Below, one piece after another: positions 1 through 11,854 of a stretch of 64,000 nucleotides of DNA. The translations under genes and the position numbers were made by a program. This stretch comes from Mycobacterium sp. E3198 (GTDB taxonomy: Bacteria > Actinomycetota > Actinomycetes > Mycobacteriales > Mycobacteriaceae), in assembly GCF_001667015.1 (NCBI RefSeq), contig NZ_LZIS01000015.1, positions 1 through 64,000 on the forward strand, written 5' to 3'. Each line of letters begins with the position of its first letter. Positions within the stretch are counted from its first letter, which is position 1. The notes beneath the pieces were generated by a model, which saw only the letters and a list, made by a program, of their open reading frames with translations, was not told where the DNA came from and did no database searches.

Positions 1-54
1 GCGTGTTTGTACGGCGACACGCCGTGTGCGCCGTCATTCTGCGCACGCTCGCGG
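1..54. repeat. Intergenic inverted-repeat element, copy A (left part cut by window edge)
   Basis: This G+C-rich sequence lies just beyond the 3' end of glpK. It contains the core GCGACACGCCGT and ends in CGCACGCTCGCGG. The reverse complement of 63356-63417 matches it closely along its length (GCGTGTYTGT, then the same core, then GCRC-CTCGCG). Both copies sit at gene 3' ends, which fits a terminator-like role (inference). Confidence 0.55.
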
Positions 55-86
55 CTAGCGGCCCCGCACGCTCGCGGCGATGGGGG

Positions 87-1613
87 CTAAGAAATATCCA
101 CCCAATCCAGGGTCCGCTGGACCGCCTTTCGCCAGCCCGCATACCCCGCGGCGCGCTGGTCGTCGTCCCACGTCGGCGTCCAGCGCTTGTCCTCTTGCCA
201 GTTGGCCCGCAGATCGGACGGGTCCGCCCAGAACCCGACCGCCAGTCCGGCCGCGTAGGCGGCGCCGAGGGCCGTGGTCTCGGCGACGACCGGCCGGACC
301 ACGTCCACACCCAGCACGTCGGCCTGGATCTGCATGCACAAGTCGTTGCCCGTGATGCCGCCATCCACCTTCAACACCTCAAGGCGCACACCGGAATCCG
401 CCTGCATCGCGTCCACCACGTCGCGGCTCTGGTAGCAGATCGCCTCCAGCGTCGCGCGGGCCAGGTGCGCGTTGGTGTTGAACCGCGACAGCCCCACGAT
501 CGCCCCGCGGGCGTCGGATCGCCAATACGGGGCGAACAACCCGGAAAAGGCCGGGACGAAATACACGCCGCCGTTGTCGGGAACCTGACGGGCCAGCGAC
601 TCGCTCTGTGCGGCGCCGCTGATGATGCCCAGCTGATCGCGCAGCCACTGCACCGCCGAGCCGGTGACCGCGATCGAACCCTCAAGCGCGTAAACGGGTT
701 TGGCGTCGCCGAACTGGTAGCAGACCGTCGTCAGCAGGCCGTTGTGCGACCGCACGATCGTCTCGCCGGTGTTGAGCAGCAGGAAATTGCCGGTGCCATA
801 GGTGTTTTTGGCCTCCCCCTCGGCCAGGCACACCTGGCCGACCATCGCCGCGTGCTGGTCGCCGAGGACGCCGGTGATCGGCACCTCGCCTCCTAAGGGG
901 CCGGACTCCAGCGTCACGCCGTAGGGCTGCAGGGGCGACGACGGCGCGATCGACGGCAGCATCGCGCGCGGCACGGAGAAGAACGACAACAGCTCGTCGT
1001 CCCAGTCCAGCGTCTCGAGGTTCATCAGCATCGTGCGACTGGCGTTGGTCACGTCGGTGACGTGCGCGCCGCCCCGCGGCCCGCCGGTCAGGTTCCACAA
1101 CACCCAGGTGTCGGCGGTGCCGAACAGGGCGTCGCCGCTTTCGGCGGCCTCGCGCACCCCGTCGACGTTTTCCAGGATCCACTGCAGCTTGCCGCCGGAA
1201 AAATAGGTCGCCGGCGGCAGGCCGGCCTTGCGGCGAATCACGTCGCCGCGACCGTCCCGCTCCAGCGCCGACGCGATCCGGTCGGTGCGCGTGTCCTGCC
1301 AGACGATCGCGTTGCAATACGGCCGCCCGGTCCGTTTGTTCCACACCAGGGTCGTTTCCCGCTGGTTCGTAATGCCCAGGGCCAAAAGCTCCTTCGACGA
1401 CAGGTTGGCCCGGTTGAGCACCGACATCAGCACCGACGACGTGCGCTCCCAGATCTCCACCGGGTCGTGCTCGACCCACCCGGCGCGGGGCAGGATCTGC
1501 TCGTGCTCGAGCTGATGGCGGGCCACCTCGGCACCGTCGTGATCGAAGATCATGCACCGGGTGCTGGTGGTGCCCTGATCGATGGCGGCTATGAATTCCG
1601 CGGACTCGGCCAA
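87..1613 (-). CDS. glpK: Glycerol kinase GlpK
   Basis: FGGY-family kinase that phosphorylates glycerol to glycerol 3-phosphate in the cytoplasm. The 508-residue protein has the N-terminal phosphate-binding motif DQGTTS near residue 14, the substrate-region motif WQDTRTDR, the GVLGDQHAA segment and the C-terminal VDGGITGND motif. Length and sequence match mycobacterial GlpK (Rv3696c). I chose the TTG start at 1613 because a strong ribosome site (GGAGG) lies 8 bases upstream and the family's N-terminus begins there; the open frame extends further upstream only as unrelated sequence. It is transcribed divergently from the next gene. Confidence 0.95.
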   Translation of the reverse strand: MAESAEFIAAIDQGTTSTRCMIFDHDGAEVARHQLEHEQILPRAGWVEHDPVEIWERTSSVLMSVLNRANLSSKELLALGITNQRETTLVWNKRTGRPYCNAIVWQDTRTDRIASALERDGRGDVIRRKAGLPPATYFSGGKLQWILENVDGVREAAESGDALFGTADTWVLWNLTGGPRGGAHVTDVTNASRTMLMNLETLDWDDELLSFFSVPRAMLPSIAPSSPLQPYGVTLESGPLGGEVPITGVLGDQHAAMVGQVCLAEGEAKNTYGTGNFLLLNTGETIVRSHNGLLTTVCYQFGDAKPVYALEGSIAVTGSAVQWLRDQLGIISGAAQSESLARQVPDNGGVYFVPAFSGLFAPYWRSDARGAIVGLSRFNTNAHLARATLEAICYQSRDVVDAMQADSGVRLEVLKVDGGITGNDLCMQIQADVLGVDVVRPVVAETTALGAAYAAGLAVGFWADPSDLRANWQEDKRWTPTWDDDQRAAGYAGWRKAVQRTLDWVDIS

Positions 1614-1734
1614 CGAGCTCTCCTCCAGCCAGTTCGGACGTGCACGTCCATGATGGTCTACCCGCCCGCCCCCGTCAGCACCTGTCAGCCTGTCGCCCTT
1701 GCGTTGCGGCCGGTAAACCTGTTCCATCGGCGTT

Positions 1735-3207
1735 GTGGGCGAAGAGGTCAAGCGCACCACGTACGACCGCGCGCAGCGGGAGGAATACCGGCGCAAGGTG
1801 CGGCTGTGCCTGGACGTCTTCGAGACGATGCTTGCCCGGGCGCGCTTCGAGGCCGACCGGCCGCTCACCGGCATGGAGATCGAGTGCAACCTCGTCGACG
1901 CCGACTACCAGCCGGCCATGTCGAACCGTGTCGTGCTGGACGCCATCGCGGACCCTGCCTACCAGACCGAATTGGGCGCCTACAACATCGAATTCAACGT
2001 GCCGCCCCGGCCGCTGCCCGGGCACACCGGCCTGGACCTGGAAGCCGAGGTGCGGACCAGCCTCAACGACGCCGAGCTCAAGGCCAACTCGTGGGGCGCC
2101 CACATCGTGATGATCGGAATCCTGCCCACGCTGATGCCCGAGCACCTCGACGACAACTGGATGAGCGAATCCAGGCGGTACGCGGCCCTCAACGATTCGA
2201 TCTTTTCCGCCCGCGGCGAGGACATCCCGATCAACATCTCCGGCCCGGAGCCGCTGAGCTGGCGCGCCGCGACCATCGCGCCCGAATCCGCTTGCACCAG
2301 CATGCAATTGCATTTGCAGCTGGCGCCCGCGGAATTCGCGGCCAACTGGAACGCGGCCCAGGTGCTCGCGGGCCCGCAACTGGCGATGGCGGCCAACTCC
2401 CCCTATTTCTTCGGCCACCAGCTGTGGTCGGAGACGCGCATCGAGTTGTTCTCGCAATCCACCGACACCCGGCCCGAGGAACTCAAGGCCCAGGGCGTGC
2501 GACCGCGGGTGTGGTTCGGCGAACAATGGATCACCTCCGTCCTCGACCTCTACCAGGAGAACATCCGCTACTTCCCGTCCCTGCTGCCCGAGGTGTCCGA
2601 CGAAGACCCGGTCGCCGAGCTGACCGCCGGCCGCACCCCGCAGCTCGCCGAGTTGCGGCTGCACAACGGCACGGTCTACCGGTGGAACCGGCCGGTGTAC
2701 GACGTGGTCGACGGGCGCCCGCACCTGCGGCTGGAAAATCGGGTGCTGCCGGCCGGGCCGACCGTCGTCGACATGCTCGCCAACGCCGCCTTCTACTACG
2801 GGGTGCTGCGTGGCCTGTCCGAGGCCCAGGACCCGCTGTGGAACAGGATGGGTTTCCTTGTGGCACGGGAGAACTTCCTCGAGGCGGCGCGCCACGGCAT
2901 CGACGCCCGGCTGCTCTGGCCCGGCATGGGCAAGGTGACGGCCACCGAACTGGTCCTCGACACGCTGCTGCCGATCGCGGACGACGGCCTGCGCCGCTGG
3001 GGCGTCGACGCCGAGGTGCGCGACCGTTTCCTCGGCGTCATCGAGGGCCGCGCCCGCGCCGGGCGCAACGGGGCGACCTGGCAGGTGTCCACCGTGCGTA
3101 GCCTGGAGGACGGCGGCATGGGCCGGCCCGCGGCACTGGCCGAGATGCTGCGACGGTACTGCGAACACATGCACGCCAACGAGCCGGTGCACACCTGGGA
3201 TTTATAG
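1735..3207 (+). CDS. GCS2-family glutamate-cysteine ligase-like protein
   Basis: This 490-residue protein resembles carboxylate-amine ligases of the glutamate-cysteine ligase 2 family and matches the mycobacterial Rv3698 type. The family feature visible is the N-terminal '[10 protein letters not shown]' stretch (acidic, metal/ATP binding), followed by 'YNIEFNVPP' and a His/Gln-rich 'SMQLHLQL' strand. The true substrate is unknown; the separate EgtA gene at 9739-10998 already supplies gamma-glutamylcysteine for ergothioneine. The start is GTG at 1735. It is followed after 18 bases by a methyltransferase on the same strand, so the two are probably co-transcribed. Confidence 0.8.
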   Translation: MGEEVKRTTYDRAQREEYRRKVRLCLDVFETMLARARFEADRPLTGMEIECNLVDADYQPAMSNRVVLDAIADPAYQTELGAYNIEFNVPPRPLPGHTGLDLEAEVRTSLNDAELKANSWGAHIVMIGILPTLMPEHLDDNWMSESRRYAALNDSIFSARGEDIPINISGPEPLSWRAATIAPESACTSMQLHLQLAPAEFAANWNAAQVLAGPQLAMAANSPYFFGHQLWSETRIELFSQSTDTRPEELKAQGVRPRVWFGEQWITSVLDLYQENIRYFPSLLPEVSDEDPVAELTAGRTPQLAELRLHNGTVYRWNRPVYDVVDGRPHLRLENRVLPAGPTVVDMLANAAFYYGVLRGLSEAQDPLWNRMGFLVARENFLEAARHGIDARLLWPGMGKVTATELVLDTLLPIADDGLRRWGVDAEVRDRFLGVIEGRARAGRNGATWQVSTVRSLEDGGMGRPAALAEMLRRYCEHMHANEPVHTWDL

Positions 3208-3903
<696 letters not shown>

Positions 3904-3928
3904 GGTTTCAACCGCGCCACGCGAAGGG

Positions 3929-5338
3929 TCAGGGGCTCACACCCAACAGGCTGGCCGCGACATCCCTGGCTATTGAAATGACGTTGTTCAGCTCGTACGT
4001 GGCCCCGTTCAACCAGGTGGGTATTGGCGGAATTATGAATTGCTGTTGTTGAACGGGCGCCAGGGTGATGTTGGGGATGTTGACGTCGGGCAAGCTGAAG
4101 CCGCCGACCCCGATGGGCGGGATGGTCAGCGGCGCCGTGGCGAACCCCGGCCAGCTGACCTGCGGCAGCGTGAAACCGCCGACACCGATCGGCGGAACGG
4201 TCAGCGGCGCCGTGGTCACAGCCGGCCAGCTGACCTGCGGCAGCGTGAAACCGCCGACACCGATGGGCGGAACCGTGACCGACGGGATGGAGAAGCCGGA
4301 AAGACCGACGGACGGGAACACGTAACTGCCGCCGCTCGGGTTACTGATGCTCAGGAACGGCAAAGTGAAAGCCCCGATTTGGATACTGGGGATCCCGAAT
4401 TGGGTGATATAGCCAGGTGTGTTGAAGCCAAGTGACGGCGCGAAATCGAACGACTGAAGATTGATGTCGTAGTCCGGGAAGAGGACGTTGCCGGTATGCA
4501 AGTGGACCACTGTCTGGCCGCCACCCGGAACATTGATATCCGGGATCTGTATCTGAGGAAGGTTGATCTGGGGCACGGTGATCGAAGGCAGGCTCCAGCC
4601 CGTCACCTGAACGAGGGGCGTCTGAAACGCCGGTATGGTCACCGCGGGCAGGTTGATCGGCGGCACCGTGATGGCGGGGGTGGTTATCTGCGGCAGGTCA
4701 AATGCGCCGACAGTGATGTTGGCGGGGGTCGTCCCGGCCGGGATATTGATCGACGGTATCGACAGTTGCGGCAAGCTGAACGGACTCACCGTGACATTAG
4801 CGACCGTGGACCCCGCCGGAATGTTTATCGATGGGATGGTGAGCTGGGGCAGATTGAAGGCGGCGACGTTTATCGGGGGTATGTGCACTGCCGGCACGAT
4901 GATTCCCGGTGTGCTGAGTGTGAAGAGAATGCCGTCCGTCCCGATGTTGATGTCAAGGGCGCCGTTGAAAAGGTTGAAGGTTCTGTAGGTCGCGGCGGGT
5001 ACGGCCGCGGCGGCCGCCGGCGCGCCACCGACCACCGCGTTGCCCAGAAGCTGCCCCGCGTTAGCGGCCTCGGCGCCGACATATGCCGCCGCGCCGACAC
5101 GCAACAGGCTTTCGAACTCTGCCTGGAATGCCTGCGCTTGAGCGTTGAGAGCTTGAAACTGCTGGCCAGCGCTGCCGAACAGCGAAGCGATCGCGATCGA
5201 CACCTCGTCGCCGGCCGACGCCGCTATGCCGGTGGTGGGGCCCGCGGTGGCGGCGGCCTCGGTCAGCAGGGCACGAATACCCGCCAAGTCCTGAGCGGCT
5301 CCCTGGACCACGTCAGGCACGGTGATCAGATACGACAT
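3929..5338 (-). CDS. PE-family protein with long IPxI/GGF tandem-repeat domain
   Basis: Residues 1-95 form a PE domain (MSYLITVPDVVQGAA..., near-continuous Ala-rich helices) ending with a YVGAE sequence that fits the YxxxD/E type VII secretion signal. The remaining roughly 370 residues carry repeats rich in IP, LP and GGF, such as 'IPSINIPAG' and 'PPIGVGGFTLPQVSWP'. Two of the latter are repeated at DNA level with a period of 75 bp (for example CCAGCTGACC at 4151 and 4226). The ATG at 5338 has AAGGAG six bases upstream. There is no adjacent PPE partner, and I recall no PE gene here in M. tuberculosis. Secretion by an ESX system is inferred; function is unknown. Confidence 0.85.
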   Translation of the reverse strand: MSYLITVPDVVQGAAQDLAGIRALLTEAAATAGPTTGIAASAGDEVSIAIASLFGSAGQQFQALNAQAQAFQAEFESLLRVGAAAYVGAEAANAGQLLGNAVVGGAPAAAAAVPAATYRTFNLFNGALDINIGTDGILFTLSTPGIIVPAVHIPPINVAAFNLPQLTIPSINIPAGSTVANVTVSPFSLPQLSIPSINIPAGTTPANITVGAFDLPQITTPAITVPPINLPAVTIPAFQTPLVQVTGWSLPSITVPQINLPQIQIPDINVPGGGQTVVHLHTGNVLFPDYDINLQSFDFAPSLGFNTPGYITQFGIPSIQIGAFTLPFLSISNPSGGSYVFPSVGLSGFSIPSVTVPPIGVGGFTLPQVSWPAVTTAPLTVPPIGVGGFTLPQVSWPGFATAPLTIPPIGVGGFSLPDVNIPNITLAPVQQQQFIIPPIPTWLNGATYELNNVISIARDVAASLLGVSP

Positions 5339-5457
5339 CTCCATCTCCTTCCAGGCACGCCGCACAGAGAAAGGTCGGGCGCCGGCCCTGTGCCTACCGA
5401 GCTGAATAACGCTGCGGTTGAACCCAATTCGCCGGCGAGGAACATCGAGAAGTTCAT
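5326..5457 (-). CDS. Possible small upstream ORF overlapping the PE start
   Basis: A 43-codon frame begins with ATG at 5457 behind a purine-rich ribosome site (GAGAAAGGG) and stops within the first codons of the PE gene, which would allow translational coupling. Its first residues, MNFSMF, resemble the start of the PPE gene in this window (MNFSIFPPE at 42388), but the PPE motif itself is absent. It could be a decayed PPE start or chance. It is the only coding candidate in the 309-base gap between the PE gene and egtE. Confidence 0.25.
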   Translation of the reverse strand: MNFSMFLAGELGSTAALFSSVGTGPAPDLSLCGVPGRRWRCRI

Positions 5458-5647
5458 CCGGCACCCTTTCTCCACCAACTCGTCATCGAGAGGCGTGCCG
5501 TCGCGGGCCGACCCTTGACCCCGGGGGCGCGCTAGAAAAAACCTACCCCACACGTGCCTAATAAGCACAGCGCTTTTCATACTTTTCGTCAAAATTCGCC
5601 GCTAGATTTCCCAAGTCGGTTTCTTGGGCCGCGGCCCGGCCGTACAG

Positions 5648-6790
5648 CTAGGTGCCCGTCGCCGCCGTCGCCGCGATCAGCTCCTCGGCGAAGCCCTCCA
5701 GGTCGTCGGCCGTGGTGTCGACGTGGGGCGAGATCCGCAGCACCGGCGCGGACAGTTCGTGCGGCGCTCGCGCCACCCCCGCGTAGGTGGTCACGATGCG
5801 CCGCTCGGCGAGCAGCCAGCTCCGCACGGCCTCGGGGTCGGCGCCGTCGACGGGGGCCAGCGTGGTGATGGCGCTCGGCTCCTCGGTCTCTTCGACCACC
5901 CGCCAGCCGTCGACGTCGGCGAGCAGCGTGCGGGCGATGCTCCCGAGCTCGGCCAGCCGCGCACGGATCGACTCCGGCCCGTACGCCAGGTGTTCGCCGA
6001 CTGCGACCGAAAAGCCCACGCGCGCAGCGGCATTGGCCTCACCGAAGCCGAGTTGCTGCGCGACCGAAAGGTCCGCGGCCCAGCGCGGCGCCGGAAGCCG
6101 CGGCGTCAGCCGGTCCATCAGCCCGGGCCGCACGGCCAGCGCGCCGACGCCGCGCGGCCCGGCGAGCCATTTGCGCGACGACGAATACATCGCGTCGGCG
6201 CCGACGGCGCAATCGATGTGCCCCAACGCCTGTGCGGCGTCCACCACCAGCGGCACGCCCAGCTGACGGCAGAGCTTGGCCACCATGGCAAGGGGCTGCA
6301 CGACGCCGCGGTGGCTGGCCAGCGGCGTGAGGTGAACCAAATCAGGCGGGTCCTCGTCGAGTCGGAATGCCGCGTCGTCGAGGGCCAGCCTGCCGTCGTC
6401 CAGGGCCGGCAGGGTGCGCACCTCGAACCCGTGGGCGGCCATCACGGCCAGGTTCGGCCCATACTCGCCGGGCAGGCAGGCCAGCGTGCGCCGGTCGGCC
6501 GGCCACGCGCCCAGCAGCAGATCCAGCGCGTGCAGCGAGCCGGTGGTGAACACGACCTCGGCGTCGGGCATGCCGCACAGGGTCGCGACCGCGGCCCGTC
6601 CGGCGTCAAGCACCGGGGCGGCCGCGTCGGCCGCGACGTAGCCGCCGACCTCGGCCTCGTGCAGCGCGTGCTTGGCGGCGGCATCGAGCGCCGCGAAACT
6701 CTGGCGCGAGCAGGCCGCGCTGTCGAGGTGCAGTCCGGCCGCCGGCGGGCGGGCCGACCGCCACCGGTCGGCCAGCGAATCCGGCGTCAC
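5648..6790 (-). CDS. egtE: Ergothioneine biosynthesis PLP-dependent C-S lyase EgtE
   Basis: Fold-type I PLP enzyme of the aminotransferase class V/NifS type that cleaves hercynylcysteine sulfoxide to ergothioneine, the last step of the pathway. The 380-residue protein has the PLP-binding lysine at about residue 207 in '[12 protein letters not shown]' and the aspartate motif '[10 protein letters not shown]' near 182-191. The GTG start at 6790 overlaps the egtD stop by four bases (GTGA), so translation is coupled. It is the last gene of the egtABCDE run. Gene order matches Rv3700c. Confidence 0.9.
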   Translation of the reverse strand: MTPDSLADRWRSARPPAAGLHLDSAACSRQSFAALDAAAKHALHEAEVGGYVAADAAAPVLDAGRAAVATLCGMPDAEVVFTTGSLHALDLLLGAWPADRRTLACLPGEYGPNLAVMAAHGFEVRTLPALDDGRLALDDAAFRLDEDPPDLVHLTPLASHRGVVQPLAMVAKLCRQLGVPLVVDAAQALGHIDCAVGADAMYSSSRKWLAGPRGVGALAVRPGLMDRLTPRLPAPRWAADLSVAQQLGFGEANAAARVGFSVAVGEHLAYGPESIRARLAELGSIARTLLADVDGWRVVEETEEPSAITTLAPVDGADPEAVRSWLLAERRIVTTYAGVARAPHELSAPVLRISPHVDTTADDLEGFAEELIAATAATGT

Positions 6791-7752
6791 TTCACCGCCA
6801 GCGACAGCCCGAAGTCGCCCGCGCCGTCGGTCCACCACCGGACGCGACGCAGCCCGGCCTCGGCCAATTCGGCGCTGACCCCGTCCGGGCGGAACTTGCA
6901 CGACACCTCGGTGAGCATTTCCTCGCCGTCCGCGAAATCGATCGTCAGGTCGAGCGCGCCGACCCGCACCCGCTGGCGCCGGGCGGCCCGCAGCCACATT
7001 TCGATGCGTTCCTCGTCGGCGTTCCACCGGGCCACGTGGTGGTAGGCCTCGACGTCGAAATCGGCGTCGAGTTGCCGGTTGATCACCGCGAGCACGTTGC
7101 GGTTGAACCGGGCCGTCACCCCGGCGGCGTCGTCGTAGGCGCGCACCAGCCGTTCGGTGTCCTTGACCAGGTCAGTGCCCAGCAGCAGGCTGTCGCCGGG
7201 CCGCATCACCCCGGCCAGGGTGGCCAGAAACTCCGCGCGCGGCTCGGGCGTCAGGTTGCCGATCGTCGATCCCAGGAAGACGAACAGCCGCCGGCCGCCG
7301 TCGGGGATCTCGGTCAGGTGCTCCTCGAAATCCCCGCAGACGGCGTTGATTTCGACGCCCGGGTATTCGCGCTGGATGGCGGTGGCGGTGGCGGACAGCA
7401 CGCTGGCGTCGACGTCGAACGGCACGAACCCACGCAGCGAACCGCGGTCGCGCAGCGCGTCCAGCAGCCGTCGGGTCTTCTCCGACGTCCCGGCTCCCAG
7501 CTCGACGAGGGTGTCGGCCTCGCTGGCCGACGCGACCTCACCCGAGTTGGCGCGCAGGATCTCGGCCTCGGCGCGGGTCGGGTAGTACTCGGGCAGCCGG
7601 GTGATCTGGTCGAACAGGTCGCTGCCCACCGAATCGTAGAACCACTTGGGCGGCAAGGTTTTCGGCGTCTGCTGCAGGCCGTCGAGCACGTCGCGACGCA
7701 GCGCGTGATACGCGGAGTCGGCGGCGAGGTGGTTGGACAGCGTCAGCGTCAT
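6787..7752 (-). CDS. egtD: L-histidine N-alpha-methyltransferase EgtD
   Basis: Transfers three methyl groups from SAM to histidine to make hercynine. The 321-residue length equals that of mycobacterial EgtD. The SAM-binding motif is '[12 protein letters not shown]', and the N-terminal family signature '[16 protein letters not shown]' is present. The ATG at 7752 has a GGAAGGA ribosome site and overlaps the egtC stop codon (ATGA), while its own stop overlaps the egtE start. The larger open frame extending upstream is a shadow of egtC. Confidence 0.95.
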   Translation of the reverse strand: MTLTLSNHLAADSAYHALRRDVLDGLQQTPKTLPPKWFYDSVGSDLFDQITRLPEYYPTRAEAEILRANSGEVASASEADTLVELGAGTSEKTRRLLDALRDRGSLRGFVPFDVDASVLSATATAIQREYPGVEINAVCGDFEEHLTEIPDGGRRLFVFLGSTIGNLTPEPRAEFLATLAGVMRPGDSLLLGTDLVKDTERLVRAYDDAAGVTARFNRNVLAVINRQLDADFDVEAYHHVARWNADEERIEMWLRAARRQRVRVGALDLTIDFADGEEMLTEVSCKFRPDGVSAELAEAGLRRVRWWTDGAGDFGLSLAVK

Positions 7753-8447
7753 CGAGTTCCTTCCGAATTGAGCGGCGTCATCCTGACGCCCGCCGAGGTC
7801 ACCTCGACCAGGTGCCGGTCGGGCACGTCCTCCCAGTCGGGCGTGTCGTCGTAGGGCTCGCTGGCCACCACCACCCCGTCGTCGCGGCGCAGGACGAACA
7901 ACGTGTCCCCCCAGGCGGTCGCCAGCAGCCGGGAGCCGTCGGCGGCCAACACGTTGAGCCGCGCCAGCGGGTCGGCGGTGCCGATTTCGGCGACGGTGTC
8001 CCCCAGCGCGTCGAGCCCGCGCTCGAACAGGACGGCCGCGAGTATTGCGCTGTCGCAGACCGATTCGGCCGACGAGGTGGGTGGCAGCACCGCGCGATCG
8101 ACGATCCCGTTGTGCGACAACAGCCAGCGGCCGTCGGTGAACGGCGCGGTCGCGCTGGCCTCGATCGGCATCCCCACGGTCGCCGAGCGCACCGCGGCCA
8201 CCACGCAATGGCTGTGCAGCGTCGGCGCGATCGAGTCGAACGACACGTCGCCCCACAGCGGCGCCGGGCTGCGCCAGCGCCGGGGCACGTCGCGATCGAA
8301 AAACCCCACCCCCCAACCGTCGGCGTTCATCAGGCCGTGCTTTTGCCGGCGCGGGGCGTACGACTGCACCCGCAACCCGCACGGCGGGTCCAGCACCAGC
8401 GAGGAGACGGTCACGTCGGCGCCCAGCCAGCCCAGGTGGCGGCACAT
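7749..8447 (-). CDS. egtC: Gamma-glutamyl hercynylcysteine S-oxide hydrolase EgtC
   Basis: Class II glutamine amidotransferase-type (Ntn) hydrolase that removes glutamate from gamma-glutamyl-hercynylcysteine sulfoxide. The 232-residue protein begins MCRHLGWLG, placing the nucleophile Cys at position 2, exposed after removal of Met. The family motif '[10 protein letters not shown]' and the 'LSHNGIV' loop are present. The ATG at 8447 shares one base with the egtB stop (TGATG), and its stop overlaps the egtD start. Confidence 0.93.
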   Translation of the reverse strand: MCRHLGWLGADVTVSSLVLDPPCGLRVQSYAPRRQKHGLMNADGWGVGFFDRDVPRRWRSPAPLWGDVSFDSIAPTLHSHCVVAAVRSATVGMPIEASATAPFTDGRWLLSHNGIVDRAVLPPTSSAESVCDSAILAAVLFERGLDALGDTVAEIGTADPLARLNVLAADGSRLLATAWGDTLFVLRRDDGVVVASEPYDDTPDWEDVPDRHLVEVTSAGVRMTPLNSEGTR

Positions 8448-9742
8448 CAGTCGCCCACATCCCACGCCAGCCGGACGCCGGAAAAGATCTGGCGCCGGAT
8501 CGGATGGTCCCAGTTGCGGAAGCTGGGCCGCAGGATCGCCGCCTCCACGGCCCACGAGCCGCCGCGCAGCACCCGGTAGTCGCCGTCGAAGAACGGCTGC
8601 GAGTAGCGCTCGTAAATCATCGGGACGAACCCCGGCCAGGGCCGCAACGGCGAAGAGGTCCACTCCCACACGTCGCCGAGCAGCTGCTCGACCCCGTAGG
8701 CCGAGGCACCGGCGGGATACGCGCCGACGGGCGCGGGCCGCAGCGCGGTGCCGCCCAGGTTGGCGACCGCGTCGGACGGCTGCTGCTCGCCCCACGGATA
8801 GCGCCGACGGGCGGCGGTCGCCGGGTCCCACGCGCAGGCCTTCTCCCATTCCACTTCCGTGGGCAGCCGGGCGCCGGCCCAGGCCGCGTAGGCCTCGGCC
8901 TCGAAGTAGGTGACATGCTGCACCGGCTCGTCGGCGGGGATGTCCTCGAGGTAGCCGAACCGGGCGCGGGTTTTGCCGTCGGCGCTCCAGAACTGCGGCG
9001 CGGTCAGGCCCGCGGCCTGACGGTGCTGCCAGCCGCGCTGCGACCACCACTGCGGCCGGTGGTAGCCGCCGTCGTCGATGAACTGGCGCCACTCGCCGTT
9101 GGTGACCGGAACCCGGCCGATCCGGAACGCCGGCACGTCCACGACGTGGGCGGGGCGTTCGTTGTCGAGCGAGTACGGTTCGGTCGCGGCGTCGACGCCC
9201 AGCACGAACTCACCGCCTCCGATCAGCACCGACGTTCCGGCCACCCCCGGCCGGCCTGCGGGCAGGGCGGAACCGTTCGTCAGCAGCGGCGCGCCGGTGC
9301 GCAGGTTCAGCGCCTGCAGCATGGTTTCGTCGTGCTGGTTTTCGTGGCTGACCACCAGCCCGAAGGCGAACGCCGCCTGCTCGCCGACCGGGTCGTCGGG
9401 CAGCGCGTCCAAGGCGTCCAGCGCCGCCGACCGCACGGTCCGGCAATAGGCCCGGGCCCGCTCCGGCGACAGCAGCGGCAGCTCCACGCGGCTGGCCCGG
9501 GAGTGTTCGAACGCGTCGTAGAGGCCCTCGACGGCCGGCGGCAACATCCCCGGCCGGGCCGGGTCGCCGCCGCGCAGCAGCCAAAACTCTTCCTGCTGAG
9601 CGATGTGCGCCAGGTCCCACACCAGCGGGCTCATCAACGGGTCGTACTGCCGCCACAGCTCGTCGTCGTCGAAATCGACCAGTCGCAGCGTCCGGGCCCG
9701 CGCCCGCGCCATGTCGTCGGCAAGCCTCGCCCGGGACGTCAC
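8447..9742 (-). CDS. egtB: Hercynine oxygenase (iron-dependent sulfoxide synthase) EgtB
   Basis: Non-heme iron enzyme joining gamma-glutamylcysteine to hercynine with O2. The 431-residue protein has an N-terminal DinB-like four-helix domain with the expected three-histidine iron site (H46 in '[13 protein letters not shown]', H133 and H137 in 'SHENQHDET'), and a C-terminal formylglycine-generating-enzyme-like domain from about residue 180 ('GGEFVLG', ending '[18 protein letters not shown]'). The GTG start at 9742 overlaps the egtA stop by four bases. Length and motifs agree with mycobacterial EgtB (Rv3703c). Confidence 0.95.
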   Translation of the reverse strand: MTSRARLADDMARARARTLRLVDFDDDELWRQYDPLMSPLVWDLAHIAQQEEFWLLRGGDPARPGMLPPAVEGLYDAFEHSRASRVELPLLSPERARAYCRTVRSAALDALDALPDDPVGEQAAFAFGLVVSHENQHDETMLQALNLRTGAPLLTNGSALPAGRPGVAGTSVLIGGGEFVLGVDAATEPYSLDNERPAHVVDVPAFRIGRVPVTNGEWRQFIDDGGYHRPQWWSQRGWQHRQAAGLTAPQFWSADGKTRARFGYLEDIPADEPVQHVTYFEAEAYAAWAGARLPTEVEWEKACAWDPATAARRRYPWGEQQPSDAVANLGGTALRPAPVGAYPAGASAYGVEQLLGDVWEWTSSPLRPWPGFVPMIYERYSQPFFDGDYRVLRGGSWAVEAAILRPSFRNWDHPIRRQIFSGVRLAWDVGD

Positions 9743-10998
9743 AGGCCCCCTTGCGCCATCCGCGCCACCACCGGCGCGATGCCGTGTTCGATGACGCGGT
9801 CGGAAAAGTCGTCGCCCGGACATCGGCCCTGCTCGACGCCGCTGAGCAGGAGCTGCATCGACTCGGTCAGCTCCGCCGGCGCCCGCTCGGCGGCGACCGC
9901 GACGCACGTGTTGGCGGCCTGGTGGAGCCGACGGTCGCGCAGGCCCACCCGGGCCGCGGTGTCCCAGGCGGTGGCCACCGGTTCGACCGCCTCGGCCGCG
10001 AGGTCGGCGGCGACCGGGTCGTCGAGCAGCGCCACCAACGTGAACACCACCGCGGGCCACAACGCGTCCGGCACGCTGTCGAGGTAGCGGATCTCCAGCC
10101 ACTGCCTCGGGCGCACGGGCGGGAACAGCGTGGTGAGGTGGTATTCCAGGTCGGCGATCGTCGGGCGGCGGTCGCCGAGCAACACCCTGCCGTCCACCCA
10201 GTCCGCGAAGGGCACCCACCGCGTGACGGCCACCGCGTCGGGGTCGTGCACCAGCATCACCGGAGCCTTGAGCGCATAGCGCGCCCAGTCGGTGCCCGGG
10301 TCGTCGCCGCTGGCGCCCAGGATCGGTCCGCAGCGCGCCGAGTCCATGTCGCCCCACACCCGCTGCCGGGTCGACACCCAGCCGGTGAACTCGCCGCCCA
10401 GCATCGGGGAGTTGGCGGAGATCGCAATCATGGTCGGCCCCAGCGCGTGCGCCAGCCGGACCCGCGCCGCCCAGCCGTCCCGCGGCCCGGCGTCGACGTT
10501 GACCTGAATCGACGCGGTGGACGTCATCATCGCCGCGCCGGCCTCCCCGGAGCGGCTGGCGCCGAAGAACTGCTCCATGGCGCGGTAGCGCGGACCCGGG
10601 TTGATGCGCTTCGGCGGCCGCAACGGATCGGCCCCGAGGAAAACCAGTCCCAGCCCGGCGGCGGCGAAGGCCGACCGCAGCACGGCCTGATCCCGATTCA
10701 TCGCATCGATGGCGGCCGCCACGCCCTCGGCGGGCGGGCCGGACAGCTCGACGGCCCCGCCGGGTTCCACCGTGACGACGCTGCCGCCGGGCAGGGCGGG
10801 CAGCTGCTCGAGCACGTCGGCGATTTCGTCCCAGCCGGGCCGGCGGTGCGGGTCGGTGGGGTCGTGGCAGTGGCCTTCCAGCTCCAGGCCGATACGCCGC
10901 AGCGGTCCGTCGATCAGGCAGCTCTCGGCGATGTATTTCGCGGCGGCGGCGGAGTCGGCCATTTCGGCTTGGGCGGCGCTGACGGCGGCGGACGTCAT
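9739..10998 (-). CDS. egtA: Glutamate-cysteine ligase EgtA
   Basis: ATP-dependent ligase (GCS2 family) making gamma-glutamylcysteine for the ergothioneine pathway. The protein has 419 residues, with '[10 protein letters not shown]' near residue 34 (the acidic metal-binding strand), '[12 protein letters not shown]' and '[13 protein letters not shown]'. It is the first gene of the minus-strand egtABCDE operon; its stop overlaps the GTG of egtB. The ATG at 10998 is preceded by AAGGGA. Annotated in M. tuberculosis as gshA/egtA (Rv3704c). Confidence 0.93.
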   Translation of the reverse strand: MTSAAVSAAQAEMADSAAAAKYIAESCLIDGPLRRIGLELEGHCHDPTDPHRRPGWDEIADVLEQLPALPGGSVVTVEPGGAVELSGPPAEGVAAAIDAMNRDQAVLRSAFAAAGLGLVFLGADPLRPPKRINPGPRYRAMEQFFGASRSGEAGAAMMTSTASIQVNVDAGPRDGWAARVRLAHALGPTMIAISANSPMLGGEFTGWVSTRQRVWGDMDSARCGPILGASGDDPGTDWARYALKAPVMLVHDPDAVAVTRWVPFADWVDGRVLLGDRRPTIADLEYHLTTLFPPVRPRQWLEIRYLDSVPDALWPAVVFTLVALLDDPVAADLAAEAVEPVATAWDTAARVGLRDRRLHQAANTCVAVAAERAPAELTESMQLLLSGVEQGRCPGDDFSDRVIEHGIAPVVARMAQGGL

Positions 10999-11154
10999 AT
11001 CACGATCCCTTCGGGGCCCGGGCTGACGACGCGGACCGCTGATTGCGCAACGAGCGGAGAAATATCGCCACTACTTCATCTTGCAGATCGCACCGACATA
11101 TTCCCGTTCCGCCGGAATTCCAAGCCGTGACCCACCCGAGTACGCGGGTCCACG

Positions 11155-11808
11155 CTACTGACCCAGCGCGTTCTGCATCGCCCCGGCCAGGACGTTGACC
11201 GCGGGACCCGCGTTGCCGGACTGGCACACCTTGGCCTGCAGCAACACGTTTTCGCGCAGCCTGGTTTGATCGAAACAGCGCCGGTCGGTACCGGCTTCCT
11301 GCTTGGTCCAATTCGCGTCGGTACCCGTCGCCGGGCCGCCGTCGAACGACCACACCTGGGTGCTGCCGTTGTCCAGGTGCATCGCGGTGGTCTGCCCCGA
11401 GCACCCCACGGTCCGGTCCACGACACGGTGGAACGCCCGGGCCGCGGCGTCGTCCGTGGCGAACACCCCCACCGCCTGTTTGACGAAATGGGTCTGGTCG
11501 TTGGCCGACGTCTGGGTGGTCGCCCCGTTGAACGACGCCAGATCCGGATCGTCGAACACCTCGGGCAGCCCGATGTCCGCCCAGTTGTTGCACGCCGGCA
11601 CGTCGACCGAGAAGCCCTGGAAGGGCTGCGTGAACGTCGATTCGAAGCCCATCGGCCCGCCGACGATGTTGCCGACCGAACCCTTGCCCAGGACCGCGTA
11701 GTTGACCACCCCGGGCTCCGACGGATGCGCGGCGGCGACGGGAGCGCCCGCCCCCGTTCCGACCGCCACCCCGACGGTCACCACCGCGGCCCAGATCCGC
11801 ATGGTCAT
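11155..11808 (-). CDS. Secreted sensor-domain-like protein (PknH extracellular-domain type)
   Basis: A 217-residue exported protein matching Rv3705c by position. Residues 1-28 form a signal peptide (Ala/Val-rich, ending VAAAH). The mature part has four cysteines (in 'VPACNNW', 'TVGCSG', 'DRRCFDQ' and 'AKVCQSG'), the spacing typical of the PknH_C-like domain with two disulfides. Without a kinase domain it may bind a ligand or be a lipoprotein-like surface protein, but no lipobox Cys is seen. ATG at 11808; a second in-frame ATG is two codons later. Confidence 0.75.
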   Translation of the reverse strand: MTMRIWAAVVTVGVAVGTGAGAPVAAAHPSEPGVVNYAVLGKGSVGNIVGGPMGFESTFTQPFQGFSVDVPACNNWADIGLPEVFDDPDLASFNGATTQTSANDQTHFVKQAVGVFATDDAAARAFHRVVDRTVGCSGQTTAMHLDNGSTQVWSFDGGPATGTDANWTKQEAGTDRRCFDQTRLRENVLLQAKVCQSGNAGPAVNVLAGAMQNALGQ

Positions 11809-11854
11809 GGGTTTCGATCATGCCAGGGGCGGGCGCGCGATAGCGAACGCCGGA

